A stretch of DNA of 36,910 nt from Chthonomonadaceae bacterium (GTDB lineage: Bacteria > Armatimonadota > Chthonomonadetes > Chthonomonadales > Chthonomonadaceae). A program made the position numbers and the translations under genes. Below the pieces are notes generated by a model. It was given only the letters and a program-made list of their open reading frames with translations. It searched no databases and was not told the DNA's origin. The DNA lies in NCBI GenBank assembly GCA_025054835.1, contig JANWZQ010000118.1, positions 1-36,910 of the forward strand. Reading direction: 5' to 3'. Shown piece after piece: positions 23,421 through 31,752 of the stretch; position 1 is the first letter of the stretch; each line of letters begins with the position of its first letter.

Positions 23421-25091
23421 ATGGAAGATCAGGCGACAATGCATGCACGTAGTAGCACCGCATATCGGGGGGTAGCGCTGATCTACGCGCTGGTAGCGGT
23501 CCTGGTTATCTCTGTGCTGGTGCTGGGCGTCGGCCGGCTTGTGAGCTTTCATGCTGTCTCGGAGAGCACTGCGCAGGGCTATGCCCGTGCGATCTACTGT
23601 GCAGAAGCGGCTGCCGCATGGCAGATGGCCCGTATGTCCCGGTGCAACCTGCCGGGCGCACCTGCCGTGTCGGGACGGCTTCCATGGGAAGTTGTGAACA
23701 CATGGAATGAGGCCAGCAACCGGCCGGAGCCCTACGTTGGGCCTCTGCCTGCTTCCGATCTGGGGACCTCTTTCGAGGGGACCGTGAAGGTCTGGGTGAA
23801 AAGCGCGGCTCTGGGGGGTGTCTGGACGGCTCCGGAGGACTTTGTGCTCTTCGCGATCGGCACAGACCCGGTCACGGGGATACAACGGGGCATTACGCTC
23901 AATGGGACGGGAACGGGACTCGGAGATCAGTATGCCCTGTTTGCGCAGGGTACGTTGTTGTTCGAAAGCCTGCCACTGACGCCGGGCAGTACGGGGGTGG
24001 CGTTGCTGAAGATGGGCTACATCGGAGCTAACGGGAGTGTGGCTTTTAATACGCGAGGGGCTCCACCACAGGCCCAGCTTCCTTCCCAAGGGGGACTCTT
24101 CTTCGGATGTCGCCTGGGACCGGATGCCGTGCTGCAACCGGGAGCGGGCGCCTGGACTGCCGGATGGGATATCCCCCGGCTGCCTGATGTGATGCGCTGG
24201 CCTACTATCGAGGATGTGCTGGCCTACGTCTGGAAGGGACGCACGCCTGCACAGGCAGCGGCATTGAACGACAATGTGCAGATCCAGTATCGCAACGCAG
24301 ATGGTACCTTCTCCAGCTTTTCGCCCCCGCCACGCCAGTTAACAGCCGCCGAGTTCGATCGTTCAACCAGCCGCCCCTATCGGACAATCCGCATCAGAGC
24401 ACGTCTCGATGCGCCGCATCACAACCTGATCTATCTGGAGAACATTCGGATGCGGAGCACCGATGTGCTGATCCTCGACCTGCGTAAAGAGTTCAACGAT
24501 GATCGTCCGACCGGCATCCGGATCCTGATCCATAACCCTGCGCTTGGTGCCAATGAGGGGCCGGTGATCACCAATCTGGCTTACTTCGAGACAGAAAACA
24601 GCCTGGCTCCGGGCGACCAGAGAGCGCAGTCGCCCTCCTACATCTGGTTCAATAATACCAGTCAACCACTGACCTATCGCCCGCACCTGGCTCTGCAGGA
24701 ACTGGACCGCCCTCCTGCGGAAGATCCCGATGACTGGAACAGTGCCAACTATCGCTATCGGATACGACCCTCTTTGCGCGGGCTGGTGTACGGCATGGCG
24801 GCCCTGCCTGCTCCGGATGCCGGGAGCGTTGTGATCGAGGGAGATCCAGCCGCACCGGCCGGGGGAGCTACAATCCAGTCTGTGGTTGCCAACCGGATCG
24901 TAGTGCGGGGCAGGGTGACAGTGAACAACGCGGAGCCGGTCGAGAGCGCCCGGGACCGCCATCGGTATGTCCTGTACTACCGGGTGAAGTCTCGTTCCCG
25001 GGGAGAAATCCTGCCGAATTTCACCCCGGACAATCCGGGATTCCCCATGGAACGAGGGCCGGTCTATGACTACGGGCCCTTTGTGCCCTGA
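23421..25091 (+). CDS. Large PilX/GspK-like pseudopilin
   Basis: A 556-residue protein with an N-terminal prepilin-like segment: YRG then VALIYALVAVLVISVLVLGV, so cleavage after Gly17 would leave a hydrophobic helix whose fifth residue is Tyr, not Glu. Lack of Glu5 is the hallmark of GspK-type pseudopilins; PilX-N domain proteins share the RGVALI opening. At 556 residues it is far larger than PilX (about 170-200) and larger than GspK (about 300). The C-terminal 500 residues are beta-rich with Pro/Gly loops and resemble no domain I know. It precedes two smaller pseudopilin genes in the K-I-J-like order of a T2SS tip complex, so it probably sits at the pilus or pseudopilus tip. The start ATG 23421 is preceded by AGGA. 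Confidence 0.75.
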   Translation: MEDQATMHARSSTAYRGVALIYALVAVLVISVLVLGVGRLVSFHAVSESTAQGYARAIYCAEAAAAWQMARMSRCNLPGAPAVSGRLPWEVVNTWNEASNRPEPYVGPLPASDLGTSFEGTVKVWVKSAALGGVWTAPEDFVLFAIGTDPVTGIQRGITLNGTGTGLGDQYALFAQGTLLFESLPLTPGSTGVALLKMGYIGANGSVAFNTRGAPPQAQLPSQGGLFFGCRLGPDAVLQPGAGAWTAGWDIPRLPDVMRWPTIEDVLAYVWKGRTPAQAAALNDNVQIQYRNADGTFSSFSPPPRQLTAAEFDRSTSRPYRTIRIRARLDAPHHNLIYLENIRMRSTDVLILDLRKEFNDDRPTGIRILIHNPALGANEGPVITNLAYFETENSLAPGDQRAQSPSYIWFNNTSQPLTYRPHLALQELDRPPAEDPDDWNSANYRYRIRPSLRGLVYGMAALPAPDAGSVVIEGDPAAPAGGATIQSVVANRIVVRGRVTVNNAEPVESARDRHRYVLYYRVKSRSRGEILPNFTPDNPGFPMERGPVYDYGPFVP

Positions 25092-25100
25092 GGGATTGCG

Positions 25101-25625
25101 GTGCGCAACAGAACAATCAACTTGCGTGCTATGCGGCGTGGGGCTACACTGACCGAGGTGTTGATGGCAACTGCCATCGTTAGCGTGTCGCTGATCGGTC
25201 TGGTCTCCTCGTGGCTCTACATGGTCAGCAGCGCCATCACCACGGACGAGCGAGCTGCTGGATACATCTGCGCGCGCACCACGCTGGAGCGTGCCAAAAT
25301 CAACGGCTTCTTCGTGAACATGCCGGTCACACAGTCGTCGCCGGTGCCTGGCAACAGCCGTAGCCGCTGGACGACACCCAATCTGCAGGCTGTGCGCTTC
25401 TTCGATGAGAACCTCGAAGAGATGAACACCACAGATCGGCAACGCCCTCCGGCGCTGTACGCTCGCTATCGCGTGCACACGTTGATCCATTTCTCGCCTC
25501 CCGGCACTTACCCGCCCGGCCGGGATGATCTGCGCATCATGACGATCACAGTGATTGCCTACCACAACAAGCGGAATGTGGAGCTGGCGCGCATGCAGAC
25601 CTGCATGGTGCAGGGGGGGATCTAA
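25101..25625 (+). CDS. Type IV prepilin-like protein (PilV/GspI-like)
   Basis: A 174-residue minor pseudopilin. The class III signal is clear: basic leader MRNRTINLRAMRRG, cleavage after Gly14, then ATLTEVLMATAIVSVSLIGL with Glu at mature position 5 (Glu19). The remainder is a short globular domain with the pair of Cys residues (YICARTTLERAK and MQTCMVQ) that could form a disulfide. Length and position between the large K-like and the J/W-like protein fit GspI or PilV. The GTG start at 25101 has GAGGG 6 nt before it; ATG 25131 would leave only three residues before the cleavage site and is unlikely. It follows the previous stop by 9 bases and is probably translationally coupled. Confidence 0.85.
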   Translation: MRNRTINLRAMRRGATLTEVLMATAIVSVSLIGLVSSWLYMVSSAITTDERAAGYICARTTLERAKINGFFVNMPVTQSSPVPGNSRSRWTTPNLQAVRFFDENLEEMNTTDRQRPPALYARYRVHTLIHFSPPGTYPPGRDDLRIMTITVIAYHNKRNVELARMQTCMVQGGI

Positions 25626-25626
25626 C

Positions 25627-26361
25627 ATGGAGTGCGCCGGCTGGAAGCATATCACGGGAGCGCATCGGGGGCGCGCACGCGCTGGCCTATCTACCCCGGA
25701 ACTGCTGGTAGTGTTGCTGGTTCTCATCATGATTGTGGGGGCCGTGTTCGCGTTGTTCCGGGCATCCTGGCAGTCTTACGACAATCTGGTGTGGCAGACC
25801 CGGGTCAATCTGGAGGCGCGCCAGTCACTGGATGATATCTGCGATATGCTGCGTACAGCAGGCAACAACATCGATATGACCTGGCCATCGCCCATGAGCG
25901 AAGGGCAGGTCGATCCGATCAGTACCCCGAACCGGCTCACGTTTCTCACAGCCGGCCTGGGCTACGTGAACTACCGGGTGTTCTCCAGTGTGCGTGAGCG
26001 GAACAATTTCCTGACACGCTGGCCGGGAGCCAGCATGGCGGCCCGGCGCAAGGTGGGGCAGTTCATCCGCGCAGTCGAATTCGAGTACGAGTACCGGCTT
26101 CCAGCGACCGGTAGCACGGACCGTACGTGGCGTTTCGTACGGGTGAGTCACCCGGCGTTGAACCCTCTCGCCCCGGATGCAAGTTTTCTGGCGACGACGG
26201 TCTATGTAACCGTGCATGCGGAGGCCAGGCCTTACGGGGATAACGGACCGATCTACCGACGAAGCCTGACGGGCGCGGTGCGCCTGCGCGGGCCCCACGG
26301 GTTGATCATGCCTCCTGCTGTATATACCAATGTGCCACGTCCTCCAGAGACGGTGGAGTGA
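25627..26361 (+). CDS. Type IV prepilin-like protein (PilW/GspJ-like)
   Basis: A 244-residue minor pseudopilin. After a 20-residue leader ending RARAG comes LSTPELLVVLLVLIMIVGAV, giving Glu at mature position 5 (Glu25). The globular part starts with a long amphipathic helix (WQSYDNLVWQTRVNLEARQSLDDICDML), as in GspJ and PilW, then a beta-rich domain ending in RSLTGAVRLRG. ATG 25627 comes one base after the stop of the preceding pseudopilin gene, with a G-rich ribosome binding site inside that gene's end. With the two genes before it, it would make the initiating tip complex of the pilus or pseudopilus. Confidence 0.83.
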   Translation: MECAGWKHITGAHRGRARAGLSTPELLVVLLVLIMIVGAVFALFRASWQSYDNLVWQTRVNLEARQSLDDICDMLRTAGNNIDMTWPSPMSEGQVDPISTPNRLTFLTAGLGYVNYRVFSSVRERNNFLTRWPGASMAARRKVGQFIRAVEFEYEYRLPATGSTDRTWRFVRVSHPALNPLAPDASFLATTVYVTVHAEARPYGDNGPIYRRSLTGAVRLRGPHGLIMPPAVYTNVPRPPETVE

Positions 26362-26368
26362 GGGAGCG

Positions 26369-28087
26369 ATGGCAAGCCTGAGAAGAGCGGTACTGGGGAT
26401 CGAAATTGGCCTCAACGAAGTCCGGATGGTAGAACTCCGTGGCGGCCCGGTGCCGCAGGTACTGAAAGTGGGCTCTGTGCCATTACCTGCAGGGGCAGTG
26501 GATAACGAGCGGGTCATTCAGACCGAGGTTGTCGCGGATATTATCCGGGGATTGCATAGCCGGAGCGGTTATCGCGCGCGCACTGCTGTGGTCGGGATGG
26601 GGGTGCAGGGCGTGGTCACACGTATTCTGGCCATCCCCCGCGTCCCGGACTCCGAGCTGCGCTTCGTGCTGGAGGGAGAACTGGCACACTACCAGATTTT
26701 GCGCACGGGCACCGGAGTGTTCGACTACTTCCGTCTGGACACAGCAGCCGGCGAAGATAATCTGCCCTCAGTGCTGCTCATGGCCGCCGAGGAACGTGTG
26801 GCCATCACATATCGTCTGGCTGTGGAGCGTGCCGGGTTGCAGGTGCTGGCGCTGGAACCAAGCACGATCGGCCTGTTCCGGGTCGCTTACCCGATGCTGG
26901 AGGCACAACCGGCCGCGCTCTGCCTGGCCATCACGCCGCAACGCAGCGAGCTCTCCATTCTCGATCACGGGCAGATCCGGCTCTATCGTCGTCTGGAGAC
27001 AGGCAGTAACGATTTCATCCGGGGGCGCAGGAGCGCGCCAGTCTACACTGCGGGGCCGGTCAATCTGGCTGCAGACCCACCTGTGGAGGACCCTGCAGGC
27101 TACGTTCGGGTGCGCACGCCATTGAACCCGGACGACGACACCGCTGAGCTGGAAGAAAAGGACATTCCGGGCAGCTCCGGGAGTGGCAGCGGGCCTCTCC
27201 CTCCACTGGGTGGCGCCGTACAGGGCGAGATCATACCGCAGATTGCCCTGTCGCTGGCAAACGAGGTCCAACGATCGCTGGACTACTACCAGAGAGAGTT
27301 CCCCAACGCGCCGGCAGTCAGCCGGATTGTGGTGGCGACCAATGACCCGGAGGCCGGGCCAATCACGGAATGGTTGGCGCAAACCCTGCGCATGGAGGCG
27401 CGCCTGGTAGAGATGCCCGTGGATCCGGGGCTATCGGGTGAGGTGGCCACGCAGCTCAGCCCGCCACACGGGTTGAAGTATCTGGGCGCAGTGGGGCTGG
27501 CGATGCAGGCTGTAACGGCCGACTGGCGGCATGTGCCCCGCTTCAATCTATCGCCGGGTGTGCAGGCCACGGTCGCTCCGGTAGAGCGTGACCGCCTGAC
27601 CGTTGTGTTAATTGCCTCTCTCTGTGTGCTGGCAGGCGGTCTCTTCTCCGGATACCTGTTCAACCGGCAGGCACAGACAACCAACGCGCAGGTCGAGGCG
27701 TTGCGCACCACGCTCGGAGTGACCCGGCAGAACTATCGCGAGCTGGAGAAACGGATCCTCGATGAGCAGACCCTCGGGTGGATCGTGAAGAGTGACAATC
27801 TGCCAGTGCCCTCAATCCTGGATCTGGTGACCCAGCGAATGCCAGAAGGAGTCGGGCTGACGGCCATGCACATCCAGCGCAACGGGCACATCGTGATCGA
27901 GGGCAACGCCCGGAGCGAGCAGGACTTCAATATCTACTACGCCAATATCATTACCTGTCCGCACTTTGTCTATCCGCGGTTCCAGAACATCTCGACCGAC
28001 CCGAAGACGCGTATTACCAGGTTTCGGATTGAGACAAGCCTTGCAGGCACGCAGGATGCGTTGACCCACCGCGGCGGCACGCTCTAG
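26369..28087 (+). CDS. pilM: PilM-PilN fusion protein (GspL-like architecture)
   Basis: A 572-residue fusion. Residues 1 to about 375 are the actin-like PilM ATPase: GIEIGLNEVRMVEL (phosphate-1 region), AVVGMGVQGVVTRIL, FVLEGELAHYQ and LALEPSTIGLFR are family landmarks. A Gly/Ser/Pro-rich insertion lies near residues 260-285. From about 390 the sequence becomes PilN: the motif RFNLSP (Phe392 onward) matches the conserved N-terminal INLLP peptide, then one membrane segment (about 410-431), a coiled coil (NAQVEALRTTLGVTRQNYRELEK is its start) and a ferredoxin-like periplasmic domain. In classic type IV pilus systems PilM and PilN are separate and PilN's peptide docks into PilM; the fused form is the layout of GspL. 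AGGGAG lies 2-3 nt before ATG 26369, and only 7 bases separate it from the preceding stop. Confidence 0.88.
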   Translation: MASLRRAVLGIEIGLNEVRMVELRGGPVPQVLKVGSVPLPAGAVDNERVIQTEVVADIIRGLHSRSGYRARTAVVGMGVQGVVTRILAIPRVPDSELRFVLEGELAHYQILRTGTGVFDYFRLDTAAGEDNLPSVLLMAAEERVAITYRLAVERAGLQVLALEPSTIGLFRVAYPMLEAQPAALCLAITPQRSELSILDHGQIRLYRRLETGSNDFIRGRRSAPVYTAGPVNLAADPPVEDPAGYVRVRTPLNPDDDTAELEEKDIPGSSGSGSGPLPPLGGAVQGEIIPQIALSLANEVQRSLDYYQREFPNAPAVSRIVVATNDPEAGPITEWLAQTLRMEARLVEMPVDPGLSGEVATQLSPPHGLKYLGAVGLAMQAVTADWRHVPRFNLSPGVQATVAPVERDRLTVVLIASLCVLAGGLFSGYLFNRQAQTTNAQVEALRTTLGVTRQNYRELEKRILDEQTLGWIVKSDNLPVPSILDLVTQRMPEGVGLTAMHIQRNGHIVIEGNARSEQDFNIYYANIITCPHFVYPRFQNISTDPKTRITRFRIETSLAGTQDALTHRGGTL

Positions 28088-28166
28088 AGGACACCCGGAA
28101 ACGGATGCCGGGGGCTACGAAGACTTCTGGCAGGATCCCGCGCTGCCAGTATGGGGGCCTATCGCA

Positions 28167-28889
28167 ATGTCCCGTGTTAACTGGATGAATATTGCTACGG
28201 GAGCCGTGCTGGTGGTCAGTCTGCTGTTCGCCTTTGCGTACGGCTGGTATCAGTGGGGGCACGCCCAGCGCGCACGGCAGGCTCAGGAGGAGGTGCGTCG
28301 GCAGGTGGCTCTGGCGGAGCGGGAACTGATGGCGCGTCGGGAAAGCTACCGAACAACGCTCGGGAAGATCGCAGCGCCGGACACGCGGGAAGAGGATGCG
28401 GCTTTTCTGAACACGTTGCAGGTGTTGATGGCGGCGTCCGGGGTCAAGCAGGTGCAGATGGATCGGGCGCGTGTGGAGCCGTTACCGTCCATCACGCGCG
28501 TTACCGGTGCAAATACGGCTGGCTCTGCGCCCGCAGATGCAAACACGCCCCCGGAGCCCTCGATCACCAACCTGCCACTGGGCGTGCGTGCTATCGCAAC
28601 CAATCTGGTAGTACAGGGGACTTTATCCAGCATTCGTCTGTTTCTGTATCAGCTACAGAGCCTGCGCTATCGCTCCCGCGCCGTCAATGTCAACAGCCTG
28701 CAGATCTCTCTGCTGGATGACAGGGGCACGCTACGCGCCTCGATGATGCTGACGCGCTTCGTCCGCCCTGAGAGCGACCCGCTTCGGCCGATTGGTGCCG
28801 AGGAGGACACGGGTCTGACGCGCCTGCCGCAGTCCTCTCCGGCTATCGAGATGAGTCGACCCGATACGCCCGCGCAGACCGGGCCATGA
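28167..28889 (+). CDS. pilO: PilO/GspM-like inner-membrane protein
   Basis: A 240-residue bitopic protein: one membrane segment (about residues 8-28, ATGAVLVVSLLFAFAYGW), a coiled-coil stretch (AQEEVRRQVALAERELMARRE) and a periplasmic ferredoxin-like domain with the strand LVVQGTLSSIRLFLYQLQSL, which is characteristic of PilO and GspM. A Pro/Ala linker (residues about 115-135) interrupts the domain, and the C-terminal tail is Pro-rich. It is expected to dimerise with the PilN half of the preceding fusion and connect the cytoplasmic PilM part to the secretin. It follows the fusion gene by 79 bases that include a short GC hairpin, with no obvious ribosome binding site before ATG 28167. Confidence 0.85.
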   Translation: MSRVNWMNIATGAVLVVSLLFAFAYGWYQWGHAQRARQAQEEVRRQVALAERELMARRESYRTTLGKIAAPDTREEDAAFLNTLQVLMAASGVKQVQMDRARVEPLPSITRVTGANTAGSAPADANTPPEPSITNLPLGVRAIATNLVVQGTLSSIRLFLYQLQSLRYRSRAVNVNSLQISLLDDRGTLRASMMLTRFVRPESDPLRPIGAEEDTGLTRLPQSSPAIEMSRPDTPAQTGP

Positions 28890-28930
28890 GCAGGAAGGGG
28901 AACTCGCCCGTTTTTCGGAGGAAGAGAGAC

Positions 28931-30880
28931 ATGATGTGTTATCGCTATTTCGGGCAGGCCACTCTATGCTGCGCGCTCTGTGCAGGGGCATTGCTTCCCA
29001 GCGTCGCGGGGCAGGTACAGCCTGCACGTCGGAGCAATCCAGGGCGGATACTCCCCCGGATGGTGTTCAATACGGATGTGGCACGCATCCTCACCATGCT
29101 CGCCCGAAGGGCCAACGCCGGGATCGTACTGTCCGATGAAGTCAAAGGGACTTTGCGGACCGACCTGAGCGGCATGACCGCAGAGGATGCCTTCCGCCTG
29201 GTGACAGCGCAGGCCGGCCTGGCATACCGCAGGATCGGCGACGTCTTCGTGGTCGCTCCACCATCCGCGCTCAAAAGCGTGCTGGCCAGTTTCCTGACAG
29301 GTCGGGAGGAACGCGTTGCGTTGCAGCATGTGCTACCAGCAACAGCCGCACAACAGCTGGAGGCCGTCGTGCCCTATGTGACAGTGCGTCCCGTGGGGCG
29401 GGGAGTACAGCTGCTGGGTGCACCGGAGGATCTGGCGCGTGCCCGGGACCTGCTTCTGGAGATCGATACCCCCCCTGCGAAGGCCGAGCCCCTTGCCAGC
29501 GCATCGGTCACGCTCACGTACGCGCCGGCGGAAGATATCGAAAAGGTACTGACCGGTCAGTTCCCGGGCCTGAAGGCGCAGAAGGTCGGGGAGAACGCAG
29601 TGGCATTTACCGGGACGCGCGATGAGGTGGAGCGCGCCCGGGAATTCATCCGGGATCTGGATCGTGGCAAGGAGGCCAATGCCCGTTATGCGATCTATCG
29701 GGTCAAGTACGCCAGCCCCTTCTCGCTGGCGGAGAGCCTGCGTGCCACGCTCAAGACGCTCACTGTTGCTTCCGGCCCGGACACTTACTACATTCCGCCG
29801 GCACAGCTGCGCTTGCTGTCGGCTCAATCTCTGGGCATGGGCATGGGTGCTGGCGGTTTCGGTGCGGGTATGGGTGGCTTCGGTGGCGGCATGGGCGCAG
29901 GTGGCTTCGGCGGTGTTCCGGCCATGGGCGGTATGGGCGCGGGTGGTCTCGGTGCGGGCATGGGTGGCATGGGTGCTGGCGGTTTCGGTGCGGGTATGGG
30001 TGGCTTCGGTGGCGGCATGGGCGCAGGTGGCTTCGGCGGTTTCGGACTCGGGGAGCGCGCCCGCACTCTGATCCTCGGGGGGCCTGAGGACGTGGTGCAG
30101 GCGGCACTGAAGCTGGCCGAGAACCTGGATAAGCCGACACCGCAGGTTGTGCTGGACGTGAAGGTGGTCAGCGCGAACCCGCAGGTCACGCAGAGCCTGG
30201 GCATCGATTGGTCCAACAACGGGCAGGGCAATAGCATTTCTGTCAACACCCAGATCTTCGAGCGTCCCAACACTCAGGCCAGTGATGTACCGAATACGCC
30301 CCTGTTGCGCAGAGACTTCGGCTTTGGCGGTTTCGGCCGGCTGCCCCTCCAGTTCTCTGCAACTCTGAACGCATTCTTCAACCGCACTGACGTCAAGATC
30401 CTGGCCAAGCCCACTATCACCGCACTGGACAATGAGCCGGGTGTGGTGTTCGTGGGCGAGACCCGGCGGGTGAGCGTCTCTGCGATCCCCGGGATACCGG
30501 GCACTGGAGGGAACAATATCATCCTGAACAATGTGGTGGAGATTCCGGTCGGCATCATTCTGCAGATGCGCCCCCGCGTGAACGAGGACAATCTGATTAC
30601 CTTGCATGTGCACCCTATCTACTCTTCCATCGGGAGCATCGACCCGCGCACCGGTCTGTTCAGCACGTTCCAGCGTGAGGCGGATACCACGGTGCGCGTG
30701 CGTAGCGGCGAGACGATCGTGATTGGAGGACTGCTTCAGGAGGAGGAGACCCGGACTCTGGTCAAGGTGCCTATTCTTGGCGATATCCCGTTGATCGGTC
30801 AGTTCTTCCGTAACACTACCCGCGCGCAACTGCGGCGCGAAGTGCTGGTGTTTGTGACGCCCCACCTTAAAAACGATTGA
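28931..30880 (+). CDS. pilQ: PilQ/GspD-type secretin with a Gly/Met-rich insert
   Basis: A 649-residue outer-membrane secretin subunit. I choose ATG 28931, which has GGAGG 9 nt upstream and starts a signal peptide (MMCYRYFGQATLCCALCAG then LLPSVAGQ); an in-frame ATG at 28886, overlapping the previous stop, would bury that signal. Residues about 40-120 are an STN/N0-type domain (FNTDVARILTMLARRANAGI), followed by N1-like repeats (VTLTYAPAEDIEKVLTG and YRVKYASPFSLAESL). Residues about 302-374 are almost only Gly, Met, Phe and Ala. The secretin core follows, with VVLDVKVVSANPQ and the signature VRVRSGETIVIGGLLQ, ending in PILGDIPLIGQFFRNTT and EVLVFVTPHL. The Gly/Met block lies in the N-domain loop, at a position other secretins also vary. 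No pilotin gene is visible. Confidence 0.93.
   Translation: MMCYRYFGQATLCCALCAGALLPSVAGQVQPARRSNPGRILPRMVFNTDVARILTMLARRANAGIVLSDEVKGTLRTDLSGMTAEDAFRLVTAQAGLAYRRIGDVFVVAPPSALKSVLASFLTGREERVALQHVLPATAAQQLEAVVPYVTVRPVGRGVQLLGAPEDLARARDLLLEIDTPPAKAEPLASASVTLTYAPAEDIEKVLTGQFPGLKAQKVGENAVAFTGTRDEVERAREFIRDLDRGKEANARYAIYRVKYASPFSLAESLRATLKTLTVASGPDTYYIPPAQLRLLSAQSLGMGMGAGGFGAGMGGFGGGMGAGGFGGVPAMGGMGAGGLGAGMGGMGAGGFGAGMGGFGGGMGAGGFGGFGLGERARTLILGGPEDVVQAALKLAENLDKPTPQVVLDVKVVSANPQVTQSLGIDWSNNGQGNSISVNTQIFERPNTQASDVPNTPLLRRDFGFGGFGRLPLQFSATLNAFFNRTDVKILAKPTITALDNEPGVVFVGETRRVSVSAIPGIPGTGGNNIILNNVVEIPVGIILQMRPRVNEDNLITLHVHPIYSSIGSIDPRTGLFSTFQREADTTVRVRSGETIVIGGLLQEEETRTLVKVPILGDIPLIGQFFRNTTRAQLRREVLVFVTPHLKND
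29840..30040 (+). repeat. 75-bp perfect direct repeat inside the secretin gene
   Basis: Bases 29840-29914 and 29966-30040 are identical over 75 bases, spaced by 126 bases (42 codons), so they are in frame. They encode Gly/Met/Phe/Ala-rich peptide, and the spacer between them is made of similar shorter units. The perfect identity indicates recent slippage or recombination, and strains probably differ in copy number. Confidence 0.9.
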
Positions 30881-30920
30881 CGGATTGCGGTTCAGGGGCT
30901 GCGGTCAGGAATTTATCGCG

Positions 30921-31727
30921 ATGCAGAACCAGTCGAACGATACGCCCAGGATCATCGGGCTGCTGATCGCCATCGTGGCGGTGCTCGCGTATGTCATCTG
31001 GCAGTATGTGCGGGCAACCCGTCCGGCGGAGGCGCGAGATGTGCGAGTCCCGACGGTATCGGAGAACTCGCAGCGCGCGGCCACCGGGAGTGCGCCCGCG
31101 CAGGTCGCCACGGCAATTGGAGCCGGGATCAATCCAAACGCAGGACCGGGGCAAATGCGCTACTTCAGTGAGGTGCTCGACAGCGAAATGGGCACCAACA
31201 TCGCTCCCGGTCGGCCCGATGCGTTCCGACAGTTCAAGCCTCCCGCGGAGCGCAGTGCACCGGTTGTAACACCGACGCGGATCCCGGCAGGGGAGGTAAC
31301 ACTGCCGCGCAGAGATGAAGCATTTCGCCTGCCCCCCTTGCCTGCACCGGGGCAGAATGAGACGCCTGCAGGGGGTATGCCTGCTGTGGTCAATTCGGTG
31401 GAGATCAAGCTGGATGGTGTGGTACTCGGCAATTCGCCAGAAGCTGTGCTCACTATCGTGCGACGGTCGTCAGAGGGCCCGGACACGGAAGGAGAAAGGA
31501 CGCTCTATCTGCGCGTCGGTGATCGTCTTCCTTTCGGCAGGCATCGCATCGTCCAGATCACCGAAGCGGGCCTGATCCTGCAGGGATGGCCCGAGATCTG
31601 GACCGTCGGGCAGACCCGGTCCTTCAACGTCAGAGCGGGGCAGTCCTCAGAAACCGGCAACCGACCGTCGGTGCGTCTACCTTCCGGCCTGATGTCCACG
31701 TTGCCGCCACCCTCGCTGACACCATAG
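30921..31727 (+). CDS. PilP/GspC-like membrane-anchored protein
   Basis: A 268-residue bitopic protein: a short cytoplasmic N-terminus, one membrane segment (IIGLLIAIVAVLAYVIWQYV, about residues 11-30), a long Pro/Ala-rich linker, and a compact beta domain near residues 160-240 (VEIKLDGVVLGNSPEAVL, then LYLRVGDRLPFGRHRIVQI and ILQGWPEIWTV). That strand order, with a 'GVVLGN...A' strand and a 'VGD.L....IVQI' strand, is that of the homology region of GspC and of PilP, which contacts the secretin N0 domain. PilP is usually a lipoprotein; here a membrane helix and no lipobox make it more GspC-like. ATG 30921 has AGGA 10 nt upstream; it follows the secretin stop by 40 bases. Family identity is recognised by pattern only. 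Confidence 0.65.
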   Translation: MQNQSNDTPRIIGLLIAIVAVLAYVIWQYVRATRPAEARDVRVPTVSENSQRAATGSAPAQVATAIGAGINPNAGPGQMRYFSEVLDSEMGTNIAPGRPDAFRQFKPPAERSAPVVTPTRIPAGEVTLPRRDEAFRLPPLPAPGQNETPAGGMPAVVNSVEIKLDGVVLGNSPEAVLTIVRRSSEGPDTEGERTLYLRVGDRLPFGRHRIVQITEAGLILQGWPEIWTVGQTRSFNVRAGQSSETGNRPSVRLPSGLMSTLPPPSLTP

Positions 31728-31752
31728 TACCCGGGAACGAGAGCGCGCCTCT

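Noticed and set aside
29333-30865. 510-codon minus-strand frame opposite the secretin gene
   Set aside because: It is the shadow of the secretin gene; its His/Thr-rich repeats are the reverse complement of the Gly/Met block, and it has no family signature.
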